From assembly GCF_002367995.1 (NCBI RefSeq), contig NZ_AP018207.1, forward strand, positions 6,796,104-6,860,103: a stretch of 64,000 nucleotides of DNA. Direction: 5' to 3'. The notes below the pieces were generated by a model. That model was not told where the DNA came from and did not search any database. It saw only the letters and a list, made by a program, of their open reading frames with translations. The position numbers and the translations under genes were made by a program. This stretch comes from Calothrix brevissima NIES-22 (GTDB lineage: Bacteria; Cyanobacteriota; Cyanobacteriia; Cyanobacteriales; Nostocaceae). Positions 19,071 through 28,187 of the stretch are shown here, one piece after another (the first letter of the stretch is position 1; each line of letters opens with the position of its first letter).

Positions 19071-22000
19071 ATGAGCGAGTCAGTTCCAAATCATACATCT
19101 CAAGAACAAGAAAATCTCTTAAAGGATACTAGTGTTGGGCGTGATTTGACTTTCGCTCCTGTACAGATAATCAACTACTACTATCGAGAAGAAGCAAGAT
19201 TAGTCCCTGCTGATTCTACAGATGTTGCTGATGAATATCTCCCCTGTCCTTATCGGGGGTTGTTTCATTTTGGCCCCAATGATGCAGATGTGTTTTTTGG
19301 GCGAGAAATATTTATCGAAGAAATTTATACTGCAACTAAAACCCGGAATTTTATTCCCGTGCTAGGTGCATCAGGAAGCGGTAAATCTTCGGTGGTATTA
19401 GCGGGGTTAGTTCCGAAGTTACAAAAAGCAGGTAATTGGAAATTTACTCATTTTCGTCCTGGTGCTGCACCGTTTTATGCTTTGGCTGAGGCACTTATTC
19501 CTCTTTATACACCAGAGTTAGATAGTACTGACCAAATTGTTCAAACACGAAAACTAGCTGGCTATTTGTACAACAGCACTATTTCTCTAGCTGATGTTTT
19601 CCGAAAAATTCAACAAAATCATCCTAATCATCGGGTGCTATTAATTGCTGACCAATTTGAAGAAATTTACACTCTTTGTAATAATCCAGAAATTCGCCGT
19701 AAGTTTCTTGATTGTTTATTAGGTAGTTTAGAAACTCCCACTTCCTTATCTGCATCGGCTACGGTGTGGGTAACAACGATGCGGGCGGATTTTTTAGGAA
19801 ATGCTCTATCCTATCGTCCCTTTGCGGATGTCTTGCAAAATGCTGACTTAAAACTGGGGCCGATGAATCGGGAGGAACTCACACAAGTCATTGAAAAACC
19901 TGCTCAAAAATTAGGAGTGACATTTGAAATCGGACTAGTAAAACGCATTTTAGAAGATGTGGAAAACCAACCGGGAAATTTACCTTTGTTAGAGTTTGCG
20001 TTGACAGAATTGTGGAACAAGCGAAGAGGTAAACAATTAACTCACAAAATTTATGAAGAAATTGGTCAAGTAGAAGGTGCGTTAGCTCGTCATGCGGATG
20101 AGAAATATGGCAACTTGACAGATGATGAAAAGGAAAAAGTCCGGCGGATTTTTATTCAATTGGTGCGTCCGGGTGAAGGTGCAGAAGATACCCGACGAAT
20201 TGCCATAAAAGCGGAATTGGGAGAGCAAAGTTGGTCTTTGGTGAAACAATTAGCTGATGCTCGGTTGGTGGTGACAAGTCGCAATGCTACCAGTCAAGAA
20301 ACAGTAGAAGTAGTCCATGAAGCTTTGATTCGCAATTGGGGAGAACTGCGGGAATGGATGAATACAAACCGCGTTTTTAGGGCTTGGCAAGAGCGACTGC
20401 GAGCAGCAAAGGGACAATGGGAAGCAACGAATCGAGATTTTGGTTCATTGTTGCGGGGTGCGGCTTTGGCGGAAGCTGAAGAAAAACTCAAGGAACGCCC
20501 AGAAGACTTAATTGATGAGCAAGAATTTATCGAGCAGAGTATCCAAGAAGGAAATCGCCTCAAACAAGTTGAAGCAGCCCGCAGGAAGCGCGAAATTAGA
20601 ACTGCTTGGGGAATTGCGGCGGGTTCGTTGGTGGCCGTAATGATTAGTGGTGGCTTGGGTTTGACTGCATGGAATCAGAATAAACAGGCGGAACTCAATC
20701 AAGCCAAATCTCTTGGTCAATATTCCTTATCTCTACTTAATGAAAATAAAGACTTAGAGGCTTTTATCACAGCTATTAAGGCGGGAAAAATCCTGCAAAA
20801 CCAAAACAGAACCGACTCAGATGTGATAACCGCATTACTTCAAGTTTTCTATGGAGCAATTGAACGCAATCGTTGGAGTGATATAGAAATAATAAGTTTG
20901 AATCCTAATGAAAAAATCCTGGCATTAGTATCGGCTAATGATAAAAGCATTATTAAGCTAATGAGTATAGATGGGAAGCTGCTAAAAAGTTTCTCTGCTG
21001 AAAGCGAGATTACAGCCCTGAGTTGGAGTCGCGATGGAAAAACTCTATCATCGTCGGTTTCAGTTAATGATAAAGCTCAAATCAAACTATGGAGCATAGA
21101 TGGGCAATTGATCAAAACTTTCTCAATAAATGTAGATTCCGAATATATTTGGCATACGTTGAGTCCCGATGGAAATATATTAGCTACAAACGGTATCGAG
21201 TATCCTGTAACGAGCATTAGTTTGTGGAATAAGGATGGAAATTTGCTAACAGAATTGTCTGGAAGGGCAAATATTATTTACGCTGGAAGCTGGAGTCCTG
21301 ATGGTAAAATCCTTGCTGTTGCTAATAAAAATACTGAAATTCAACTCTGGAGCATAGACGGAAATTTGTTAAAAACACTTCCCACTGCTAGAAAGTTAAA
21401 TACTGGTTCGGCGGGAAGTGGTTCAGGATCTATTTTAACATTAGCATGGAGTCCTGATGGAGAAGTTTTAGCTGCTACTGGCTATGACCAGATCATACAA
21501 ATATGGAATCGCGATGGTGAACTAATTGTGGATCTTCCAGAACAGGTAAGTATTGTTACAAGCTTAAGTTGGAGTCGTATTAATCCATACGATTCTAGTG
21601 AGTACCAAGATTCCACTAAGTCTGACTACAGAGATTCCACTTTAATTTCTGGTAGTAATGATGGGACAATAAGTTTGTGGCGATATTATTTCAGAACCAA
21701 CATAGGTAATACACGGGGAGGATGGAAGTTATTCAAAACTATTAAGGCTAATAGTAGTGTCAGCACAGTTGATTGGACTTATGATGGTAAAACTTTAATT
21801 TCTTTAGGTAAGGACAAAATATTACATATATGGAATATGGATGGAACAGTTTTACCGACAACCGAACAAGTAGTACCACATACTGACGATGATGAAAAAA
21901 CTTTAGAACCAAACAATACAATCTTGAGTCCTAACGGCAAAATGTTAGCCTCAATAAGTGATGATTCTAAAACAATTGAAATAAAGAGTACGGATGGACA

Positions 22001-22403
22001 ATTGCTCCATAGGAGTATTCCACTAAAGGCGGTAGAAGATAAAGTAAATATTTACTCCTTTGCGTGGAGTCCCGACAGCAAAACCTTAGCTTTTTTACAA
22101 GATGAAATATTAATAAATACTACTTATTTACAACTAACGCTATGGGAAATAGAAGGAAAGACATTAAAAAGAATCCCTATAAACAGTTTTAGTAATTTTG
22201 AACAGTCTAATCTTGAGATCAGTTGGAGTCCTAATAGTAGAACTATTTATCTTGATAATGGTAGCCAGAGATTGCAATTCTCTCTAGAACTAAAGAATTT
22301 ACTTGTAACTGGTTGTAATTGGATACAAGACTACTTGAAGACAAATCCCAAGATTAGCGAGAGCGACAGGCACTTGTGTGAAGGCATTAGCACGCAAAAA
22401 TAA
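19071..22403 (+). CDS. nSTAND-type NTPase with transmembrane segment and WD40 repeats
   Basis: The 1110-residue protein starts with a polar stretch and the motif VGRDLTFAPVQ (22-32). An nSTAND1-like domain follows: PCPYRGLFHFGPNDADVFFG, Walker A GASGSGKSS (99-107, Lys105) and Walker B LLIADQFEE (Asp194). A helical region carries EVVHEALIRNW. One transmembrane segment lies at ~512-534, and the C-terminal half has WD40-like repeats (repeated SWSPDGK and LWSIDG). I chose ATG 19071 over the upstream ATG 19035, which would overlap the previous gene by 23 bases. It lies 13 bases after the small gene, so the two probably form one transcription unit. STAND proteins are signal-triggered switches in defence and programmed death; the trigger here is unknown. 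Confidence 0.9.
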   Translation: MSESVPNHTSQEQENLLKDTSVGRDLTFAPVQIINYYYREEARLVPADSTDVADEYLPCPYRGLFHFGPNDADVFFGREIFIEEIYTATKTRNFIPVLGASGSGKSSVVLAGLVPKLQKAGNWKFTHFRPGAAPFYALAEALIPLYTPELDSTDQIVQTRKLAGYLYNSTISLADVFRKIQQNHPNHRVLLIADQFEEIYTLCNNPEIRRKFLDCLLGSLETPTSLSASATVWVTTMRADFLGNALSYRPFADVLQNADLKLGPMNREELTQVIEKPAQKLGVTFEIGLVKRILEDVENQPGNLPLLEFALTELWNKRRGKQLTHKIYEEIGQVEGALARHADEKYGNLTDDEKEKVRRIFIQLVRPGEGAEDTRRIAIKAELGEQSWSLVKQLADARLVVTSRNATSQETVEVVHEALIRNWGELREWMNTNRVFRAWQERLRAAKGQWEATNRDFGSLLRGAALAEAEEKLKERPEDLIDEQEFIEQSIQEGNRLKQVEAARRKREIRTAWGIAAGSLVAVMISGGLGLTAWNQNKQAELNQAKSLGQYSLSLLNENKDLEAFITAIKAGKILQNQNRTDSDVITALLQVFYGAIERNRWSDIEIISLNPNEKILALVSANDKSIIKLMSIDGKLLKSFSAESEITALSWSRDGKTLSSSVSVNDKAQIKLWSIDGQLIKTFSINVDSEYIWHTLSPDGNILATNGIEYPVTSISLWNKDGNLLTELSGRANIIYAGSWSPDGKILAVANKNTEIQLWSIDGNLLKTLPTARKLNTGSAGSGSGSILTLAWSPDGEVLAATGYDQIIQIWNRDGELIVDLPEQVSIVTSLSWSRINPYDSSEYQDSTKSDYRDSTLISGSNDGTISLWRYYFRTNIGNTRGGWKLFKTIKANSSVSTVDWTYDGKTLISLGKDKILHIWNMDGTVLPTTEQVVPHTDDDEKTLEPNNTILSPNGKMLASISDDSKTIEIKSTDGQLLHRSIPLKAVEDKVNIYSFAWSPDSKTLAFLQDEILINTTYLQLTLWEIEGKTLKRIPINSFSNFEQSNLEISWSPNSRTIYLDNGSQRLQFSLELKNLLVTGCNWIQDYLKTNPKISESDRHLCEGISTQK

Positions 22404-22446
22404 AATAGTGGCGGAACCTCTGTGAAGAAGTCAAAAGTCAAAAAAA

Positions 22447-22643
22447 GCGATCGCATTTTGGGAAACTTCACAGGCGATCGCACTTTGGGGAAACTTCATC
22501 GGCGATCGCACTTTGGGAAACATCAGGGGCGATCGCACTTTGGGAAACATCAGGGGCGATCACACTTTGGGGAAACATCAGGGGCGATCGCATTTTGGGA
22601 AAACTTTAAAGGCGATCGCATTTTGGGTAACTTCACAGGCGGG
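22447..22643 (+). repeat. Tandem repeat of ~27-28 bases, each unit carrying a HIP1 octamer
   Basis: Seven successive units read roughly GGCGATCGCACTTTGGGAAA then CTTCAC or CATCAGG; one unit has a mutated octamer (GCGATCAC). An ORF can be drawn through it, but its residues simply mirror the repeat, so I do not call a gene. The octamer is abundant genome-wide in many cyanobacteria, but clustering in a phased array is less usual. Confidence 0.85.
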
Positions 22644-22655
22644 TGAACCGGAATT

Positions 22656-22882
22656 TTACCAATCATCTTCTTGAGACTGACGCTCAATTTGCGCGATCGC
22701 TAATTTCGCTAACACCCGCACTACTTCCTGTTCATCGTTGAGTAGCGCCTGTAATGGTTCATTCGCAGCGCGTAGACGCGGAGCAGCTTGTCGTTAGACA
22801 TCGCTAATTTCGCTAAAACCCGCACTACCTCTTGTTGATCGTTGAGTAGTGCCTGTAATGATTCATTAGCTGCGCGATCGCA
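22656..22882 (-). pseudogene. Two tandem duplicated fragments of the cpeF 3' end
   Basis: Read on the minus strand, 22772-22656 encodes RAANEPLQALLNDEQEVVR and continues to ERQSQEDDW plus stop, almost identical to the last 38 codons of the intact gene at 25030-25944. A second, slightly more diverged fragment lies at about 22882-22801. They are separated by ~30 bases containing GCAGCTTGTCGTTAGACATC, a sequence that recurs near 24980. With the fragment at 24934-24973 they bracket ocp and frp. Confidence 0.8.
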
Positions 22883-23151
22883 TCACCCTGTAAAAGGACA
22901 TAAAACTCTGGAATTGTATTTAATCTCAGGACTTTACAGAAAGTCAGCCTTTGATTGCCTACTTGCTCAAAGATATAACTGGTAGGCTTTCCACTGCAAT
23001 TGCTGTCAAGACCGATACAAAAATTTATTAAGTTTCTTTACTTTTCGTTACAAATAGTTAATACTACTAATTAGATTTACACAAATAAAGCTGTAAACGT
23101 CAGTTAAGCGTTGAGCTTGATCATCAATAAACTCCTAATTAAGGTTCACTT

Positions 23152-24111
23152 ATGCCGTTTACTATCGATTCAGCTCGCGGTATCTTTCCCGAAACACTGA
23201 CTGCTGATTTAGTCCCAGCAACCATTGCTCGCTTCAACCAACTAAGTGCTGAAGATCAGCTAGCGCTCATCTGGTTTGCTTACCTAGAAATGGGTAAAAC
23301 AATTACCATTGCTGCTCCTGGTGCTGCAAATATGGTATTTGCAGAAAATACCTTGAATGAACTCAAGCAAATGTCTTTCCAGGAACAAACTCAGGTAATG
23401 TGTGACCTAGCAAACCGTGCTGATACACCCATTTGCCGCACCTATGCAATTTGGTCTGTAAACATCAAACTTGGTTTTTGGTATCGGCTGGGAGAGTGGA
23501 TGGAGCAGGGTATTGTCGCTCCGATTCCACAAGGTTATCGACTATCAGCAAATGCAGCCGCAGTTCTGCAAGCAATTAGGGATCTAGATGCAGGACAGCA
23601 AATTACCGTTCTGCGTAATTCTGTAGTTGATATGGGATACGATCCCAATAAATTAGGCAGTTATACCAAGGTTAGTGAACCTGTGGCTCCGCCGAAAGAA
23701 ATAGCTAAACGTACACCTGTAACTATCGAAGGCATTGATAATCCAACCATTCTGAGTTATATGGATAACTTAAATGCCAACGATTTTGATGCGTTGATTG
23801 AGTTATTTACTCCCGATGGTGCGCTACAACCTCCCTTTCAAAAACCGATCGCAGGTAAGGAAGCAGTCTATCGGTTTTTCCGAGAAGATTGTCAGAACCT
23901 CAAGTTAATACCACTGCGAGGTGTGTCTGAACCCGCAGAGGATGGTTACACTCAGATTAAAGTTACAGGTACAGTGCAAACTCCCTGGTTTGGCGCTGCT
24001 GTGGGTATGAACATGGCCTGGAGATTCTTGCTGACTCCTGATAACAAAATCTTCTTTGTGGCGATAGACTTACTAGCATCTCCCAAAGAGCTACTGAATT
24101 TGGTTCGCTAG
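23152..24111 (+). CDS. ocp: Orange carotenoid protein
   Basis: This 319-residue protein is full-length OCP. The N-terminal all-helical domain (~1-165) binds a keto-carotenoid; a linker (~166-195) joins it to an NTF2-like C-terminal domain. Arg155 lies in VLRNSVVDMG. The carotenoid-contacting Tyr and Trp of the C-terminal domain sit in LSYMDNLNAND and NMAWRFLL, matching Tyr201/Trp288 of the Synechocystis protein. Strong blue-green light converts OCP to its red form, which binds the phycobilisome core and quenches excitation. The gene for the recovery protein follows 454 bases downstream on the same strand, typical of the OCP1 subtype. Confidence 0.97.
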   Translation: MPFTIDSARGIFPETLTADLVPATIARFNQLSAEDQLALIWFAYLEMGKTITIAAPGAANMVFAENTLNELKQMSFQEQTQVMCDLANRADTPICRTYAIWSVNIKLGFWYRLGEWMEQGIVAPIPQGYRLSANAAAVLQAIRDLDAGQQITVLRNSVVDMGYDPNKLGSYTKVSEPVAPPKEIAKRTPVTIEGIDNPTILSYMDNLNANDFDALIELFTPDGALQPPFQKPIAGKEAVYRFFREDCQNLKLIPLRGVSEPAEDGYTQIKVTGTVQTPWFGAAVGMNMAWRFLLTPDNKIFFVAIDLLASPKELLNLVR

Positions 24112-24565
24112 TACTAGTACCGCTACACGGAAGTCAAAAGTCAAAAGTCAAAAGGTTAATACATCAAGGCTTTTGACTGTTTGAAAGAGTAGCTTTATTT
24201 ACGCCGCGCTGTGCTAGAAGAATTTTCTTTTGATTCTGATCTAGAAACAGACTTAGGAAATGAGGTGATAGGGCGATCAATCCCAGACTAGGACAAAGCC
24301 CTACACCTCCACAAATTATAAATCTGCGGTCTAACGCAGTACAATATCGAAAATTGTGAGTATGGCTTTGCTCTGACCACAATCTTCGATATGAAAACTG
24401 TATTAGGGACTTCCAAGTAAAAAATATTCCTGAAGCTATTGTTGACTGTTGACGGTTGACTGTTGACTGTTAACCGTTAACAACTTGAACGGAATAATAT
24501 ATTTTTTGGAGTTCCCTTATGAAGTGAATTTGCTCTCTTGGAGGAGAGTATTTTGGGATGGGAGC
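24112..24565. other. ocp-frp intergenic region
   Basis: The gap holds an AAAAGTCAAAAGTCAAAAG-type short repeat near 24132-24152 and a TTGACTG/TTGACGG heptamer array at about 24440-24482. The frame of frp is open upstream to 24485, but the extra residues are not part of the family. No other gene is evident. Confidence 0.5.
24440..24482. repeat. TTGACTG-type short tandem repeat
   Basis: Heptamers TTGACTG and TTGACGG are repeated about five times, followed by the palindrome GTTAACCGTTAAC. Similar arrays occur at 31391, 58851 and 63816. They are the STRR type common in filamentous heterocystous cyanobacteria. Confidence 0.75.
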
Positions 24566-24892
24566 ATGAAGGTAAACGAAGTTAGCTGGTCTGATTTAGA
24601 ACAAGAAGTTGCTCAAGCCGCCTTTCAAAAAGCATATGAGCGAGAAATCAACGCCCTGATTCAGGACGTTCGCGACAACGCCGTTCACATTTCCGAGTTG
24701 GAAGATATCTGGCGATTACATAACTTTCTCAGTGCCAAAAGACATGAGATTGATGGTAAGTATGATTACAACTATTCAGTTCTCGTATTTGTGTTTGCAA
24801 CTCTGATTAAACAGGGATGGTTGCATCTGGATGAACTCAAGGGGCTGGATCAGGATAAACTTACTAAGATTGGCTCTCTTTCACGGATGTAG
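24566..24892 (+). CDS. frp: Fluorescence recovery protein
   Basis: At 108 residues it has the usual FRP length. The conserved core reads EDIWRLHNFLSAKRHEIDGK, followed by YNYSVLVFVFATLIKQGWL, matching the Trp/His/Asp-rich FRP dimer helices. FRP binds the C-terminal domain of photoactivated OCP, detaches it from the phycobilisome and speeds its return to the orange form. ATG 24566 was chosen over the open-frame start at 24485 by family length. It is collinear with ocp. Confidence 0.93.
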   Translation: MKVNEVSWSDLEQEVAQAAFQKAYEREINALIQDVRDNAVHISELEDIWRLHNFLSAKRHEIDGKYDYNYSVLVFVFATLIKQGWLHLDELKGLDQDKLTKIGSLSRM

Positions 24893-24933
24893 CTACCGGT
24901 GAAATGTTGCTGGTAGACAACTGAAAGGGAATT

Positions 24934-24973
24934 TTGCCAATCATCTTCTTGTGATTGGCCTTCAATTTGGGCG
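24934..24973 (-). pseudogene. Short duplicated fragment of cpeF terminus
   Basis: On the minus strand this encodes AQIEGQSQEDDW, near-identical to the last residues of the intact lyase ending at 25030, but the stop codon is lost (CAA in place of TAA). It is followed by GTCGTTAGACATCGC, as at the fragments near 22800. It is a relic of local duplication. Confidence 0.7.
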
Positions 24974-25029
24974 TAGAGGAGGAGCGGTTTGTCGTTAGAC
25001 ATCGCTAAACTCGCCCCGAAATTCAATTG

Positions 25030-25944
25030 TTACCAATCATCTTCTTGTGACTGGCGTTCAATTTGGGCGATCGCTAATTTTGCTAAAATCCTCACTACTT
25101 CCTGTTCATCATTGAGTAGGGCCTGTAATGGTTCATTAGCTGCGCGATCGCCAATTTTACCCAGAGAATTAATTGCGGCTTTTCTCACATCCAAATCAGA
25201 ATCGTGAAGTGCCAGAATTAAATGCGGTACAGATGGAGGATAATTTACTTGTCCCAAGGCGGCGGCGGCTTCGGTGCGAATTAGTGCTTCTGGATCTGTC
25301 AAAGCAGAAACCAGCAAGTTGCAAGACTTTTCATCTGACTGTTCTTGCGCTACATGACCAAGCGCACCAATCACAGCACATCTTACATCTAAAGAGGCAG
25401 CATTTAATGCTTTATATAGATAATCTGCTGCTTCTGAGCCAATAAACGCCAATGCCCATGCCGCATGACCTTTAATATCTTGGGGATGCTCATCTGATGC
25501 TAAAATATCGAGCAACGCTGGTACAGATGCTTCTCCTGTCCTAGCCAAGGCTCCGGCGGCTGAACTTCTGACTACCGTATCTTCATCATTCAGAAAAGCC
25601 TGAAGCAAGTCTGGTACAGCACGAGGATCGGCAATGATGGTGAGTGTTTTAGCAGCAGCCCGGCGCACCACTACATTAGAATGATTTTTCAGCGCTTCTA
25701 TGAGAAAGGGCGTTGCAGCTTCGCCAATTTCACCCAAAGTTTCCGCAAACCGCAGTCGCACCAATCCTCGCGGATCTCCTAAACCCTCTACGAGTTGCTT
25801 AAGAACCGTTTCATCTGTAGCATCGAAGATTTCTAGTGAAATCTGCTCGTTTACTCTTTGAACCAAAGCATCATTTTCAGCTTGCACTCGCAGGATGGAA
25901 TCGTTCACCCCTGAAGTGTCAATATTGAGCGATTGACTCATCAC
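25030..25944 (-). CDS. cpeF: HEAT-repeat phycoerythrobilin lyase, CpeF-like
   Basis: The protein has 304 residues, almost entirely HEAT/PBS-lyase repeats (for example VVVRRAAAKTLTIIADPRAV, VRSSAAGALARTGEASVPAL, DVRKAAINSLGKIGD). These belong to the CpcE/CpcF-type bilin lyase superfamily. Length and setting beside pebA-pebB and the cpe operon favour CpeF, which attaches the doubly linked phycoerythrobilin to beta-phycoerythrin. CpeY (about 430 residues) and CpeZ (about 205) differ in size, and a PecE/F or MpeU role cannot be excluded from sequence alone. A small gene lies 30 bases upstream in the same direction. Its 3' end is duplicated at 24934 and 22656. Confidence 0.75.
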   Translation of the reverse strand: MMSQSLNIDTSGVNDSILRVQAENDALVQRVNEQISLEIFDATDETVLKQLVEGLGDPRGLVRLRFAETLGEIGEAATPFLIEALKNHSNVVVRRAAAKTLTIIADPRAVPDLLQAFLNDEDTVVRSSAAGALARTGEASVPALLDILASDEHPQDIKGHAAWALAFIGSEAADYLYKALNAASLDVRCAVIGALGHVAQEQSDEKSCNLLVSALTDPEALIRTEAAAALGQVNYPPSVPHLILALHDSDLDVRKAAINSLGKIGDRAANEPLQALLNDEQEVVRILAKLAIAQIERQSQEDDW

Positions 25945-25974
25945 AAATTCCCTATCAGCGTTATTTTCCAGCCT

Positions 25975-26214
25975 CTAATTACCCGATGTCAAAGCAGATT
26001 GCTGCTGACGTAGCGACTCTAGAGTAGCGTCTATTTGGGTAAGTTGAGGTTGCAGGCTAGCAAGGGCTTGTGCCTTCATAACTTTAGCCTTTTGCGCCAT
26101 TGACAAGGTATCGTTAACTAGACGTTCCCGATATTGTTCTAATTCTGCGATCGCGAGAGTCAATTCTTCCGAGTCAGTTTGAGCGTTTGCTGTGAGTTCT
26201 GTAGTGTCAGACAT
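25975..26214 (-). CDS. Small conserved-looking coiled-coil protein upstream of cpeF
   Basis: The protein is 79 residues if it starts at MSDTTELT (26214). The frame is open to an ATG at 26253, but that start is less likely because those bases adjoin a repeat-rich spacer. It is Gln/Ala/Leu-rich with heptad-like spacing (LAIAELEQYRERLVNDTLSM, then QLTQIDATLESLRQQQ), suggesting a short coiled coil. I do not recognise a family. It sits 30 bases before cpeF and is probably cotranscribed, so it may assist phycoerythrin maturation. Confidence 0.6.
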   Translation of the reverse strand: MSDTTELTANAQTDSEELTLAIAELEQYRERLVNDTLSMAQKAKVMKAQALASLQPQLTQIDATLESLRQQQSALTSGN

Positions 26215-26289
26215 ATCTGTTTTGTTTGCTAAAAGTAGTTTTAAAATGCCCATATTAAATTTTCTCAGATTTCAGTTACCAAAGCACAG

Positions 26290-26449
26290 GAAAATGGGCA
26301 TTGGGCATTGGGCATTGGGTATTGGGTATTGGGTATTGGGCAGAGACGCGATTAATCGCGTCTCTACAATTGTCATTTATCCTCCTTGTCTCCCTTGTCC
26401 TCCTTGTCCTCCTTGTCCCCCTGCCCCCTGCTCCCTGCCCCTCTGCTTC
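26290..26449. repeat. Low-complexity and palindromic intergenic repeats
   Basis: GGGCATTGGGCATTGGGTAT is iterated at about 26298-26340. The palindrome AGACGCGATTAATCGCGTCT follows near 26343-26362, and pyrimidine-rich CCTCCTTGTCCTCCTTGTCC repeats fill 26380-26445. The palindrome family recurs near 34075 and 43017. Confidence 0.75.
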
Positions 26450-27205
26450 TTAGCCCCTAGCCCCTGATAATGCGAGTTTTCTTTCCAAATCGAAGAGAAA
26501 GCCGTGGATATATTCTTCTGTCCACTCAGTACCGTAGAAACGGGTGAACATTCCTCTTGCTGGATCTTTTTCGGCGCGGTAGCGGAGATAACGCAGTTGA
26601 GCTTGTTCGATTTCGGCTAAATATTTGGCGTCGGTGATGGGTTGTGCTTGCTCAACAAAATCTAGGTAGGCTTGAAGATAGGCTTTAAAAGCTGCAAATA
26701 CATGGGTTTCTACTACCTCGGTTTGCTGGGGGCGCGTCCAGAGAAAGGCTGGTGAGAAAAAGGGCTGGGCTTCTTCGGGGAAGTCCCCGCCCCAAGGGAG
26801 ATGCTGCTGATGCGTCTGGAAAATTGGCAGGATAGGTTGGGTATATTTCGCCTGATATCCTAAATCATCGCGAAATAGGGGTTGCATATCGAGGGCGATT
26901 AAGTGTCCTCCGGGTAAGGTGACTAAATCGGCACCAAAGAAGGGTAAATCGTAATTTAGGTGAGGAAAAATTACGAAATTTAATACCTGAAGTGAGTTAC
27001 CTCCCTGTACGTGGGCGGCTCGAATTTGCCGGAGTTTGCTAGTTTGATAGGCGTAGCTAGTTGTTAAAACTTCTTCTTGATGTTTGCCTTTACCTACTGT
27101 TGCTTGTTTGGACTCAAAGCCAGCAGGAATAGGATAAGACTGCAAATTTAAACGATTTTGTAAAAGCGCGATCGCGTAATCTAAAAATGGCTGATAGAGA
27201 GTCAA
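26450..27205 (-). CDS. pebB: Phycoerythrobilin:ferredoxin oxidoreductase PebB
   Basis: At 251 residues it belongs to the ferredoxin-dependent bilin reductases. The C-terminal [20 protein letters not shown] and the segments [20 protein letters not shown] and [15 protein letters not shown] are close to PebB. The enzyme reduces 15,16-dihydrobiliverdin to phycoerythrobilin, taking it from PebA. The apparent start is TTG (27203-27205), since the Met-less N-terminus [11 protein letters not shown] aligns with the family. It lies 68 bases after pebA. In CA3 species pebAB is activated by CpeR, which is also encoded here. Confidence 0.95.
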   Translation of the reverse strand: MTLYQPFLDYAIALLQNRLNLQSYPIPAGFESKQATVGKGKHQEEVLTTSYAYQTSKLRQIRAAHVQGGNSLQVLNFVIFPHLNYDLPFFGADLVTLPGGHLIALDMQPLFRDDLGYQAKYTQPILPIFQTHQQHLPWGGDFPEEAQPFFSPAFLWTRPQQTEVVETHVFAAFKAYLQAYLDFVEQAQPITDAKYLAEIEQAQLRYLRYRAEKDPARGMFTRFYGTEWTEEYIHGFLFDLERKLALSGARG

Positions 27206-27273
27206 CTTCGCTTCGCTCCAAATTCAAAATGAACAATCACCGGATTCTGTTGAGGCGATATAGATTTAAATCT

Positions 27274-28005
27274 CTATTTGGCTGCTACAGCCGCTAATGG
27301 CACAGCATCCTCAAATAAAAATTCATGTAAAAATCGCTCTGACCATTGATGACCAAAGTAGCTGCTGAATAATCCAGATGCAGGATCGCGATCGGCACTA
27401 TATTGGTCGTAGTCTTTTTGTGCTTTGACAATCCGTTGAATGTCTGACTGATCAATCAGAGGTTTGGCTTGGTCTAACATTTGCCAGTATAAGTTTAGAT
27501 AGTCTTTGAAGGCTTCAAATACCCGCGTTTTGACTGTTTCAGCATCGGTTTTGGCAAATAACAGATATTTTGAGAAGTACTGATTAGCGTCATAAAATTT
27601 CATTTCCAGATTTTGCGCCAAGTCTGGATACTTATCGCGCAATGTCTGCAATGGGTAGATGTACTTCCTCAAGTAGGCTTCATCTTGAAAAAGCGGCTGG
27701 AAATCCATCACAATCAGGTTTTTCACTTGTCCGAAAGACAGAAAGTCAATGCCGAGTAAGGGCAAATCGTAGTGATGACTGGGATAAATCACGCTGTTAA
27801 AGATTTGAGCGCTTGCGCCTGCATCGATGTATGTATAGCGGATTTTGCGTAATTCTGGGCATTGATAACACCAACTTTGAATTGTGGCGGGATTTCTGCC
27901 GCGATCGCTCACCTGATACTCTAGTCCGGAGGGAATCGGACGACTCTCTAATGTAAACCGTTGCAAAAGCGATTGTTCCAGATGCTCAAGGAAGCACTTA
28001 TACAT
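27274..28005 (-). CDS. pebA: 15,16-dihydrobiliverdin:ferredoxin oxidoreductase PebA
   Basis: The 243-residue bilin reductase has NSVIYPSHHYDLPLLGIDFL, the DANQYFSKYLLF segment and a C-terminal YSADRDPASGLFSSYFG then SERFLHEFLF, all matching PebA. It reduces biliverdin IXa at the 15,16 bond. The product is channelled to PebB, encoded next. ATG 28005 gives a normal family length. The pair commits biliverdin to phycoerythrobilin, competing with the pcyA product encoded at 39203. Confidence 0.95.
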   Translation of the reverse strand: MYKCFLEHLEQSLLQRFTLESRPIPSGLEYQVSDRGRNPATIQSWCYQCPELRKIRYTYIDAGASAQIFNSVIYPSHHYDLPLLGIDFLSFGQVKNLIVMDFQPLFQDEAYLRKYIYPLQTLRDKYPDLAQNLEMKFYDANQYFSKYLLFAKTDAETVKTRVFEAFKDYLNLYWQMLDQAKPLIDQSDIQRIVKAQKDYDQYSADRDPASGLFSSYFGHQWSERFLHEFLFEDAVPLAAVAAK

Positions 28006-28187
28006 AAAAGTTAGAGACTAATTTGCCTTAATCCCAGAGAATAGAGGATTCGCAGATTCGCCGTCTCGAATATATTAAACAAAGTAACGATCCTTAACGT
28101 TAGCCGGAAGCGATCGCGCAATACTTAGAAAATGCGATCGCCAATAAACTCCAGTATATTCTGCCCAAGAACTATCTGATAGAGGCT

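Noticed and set aside
22447-22643. CRISPR array
   Set aside because: The repeats are contiguous without unique spacers and no cas genes are present.
22422-22646. 74-codon ORF through the HIP1 array
   Set aside because: Its residues only mirror the DNA repeat and there is no ribosome site or family match.
24164-24382. 72-codon ORF between ocp and frp
   Set aside because: Low-complexity residue content in a repeat-rich spacer, with no family match.
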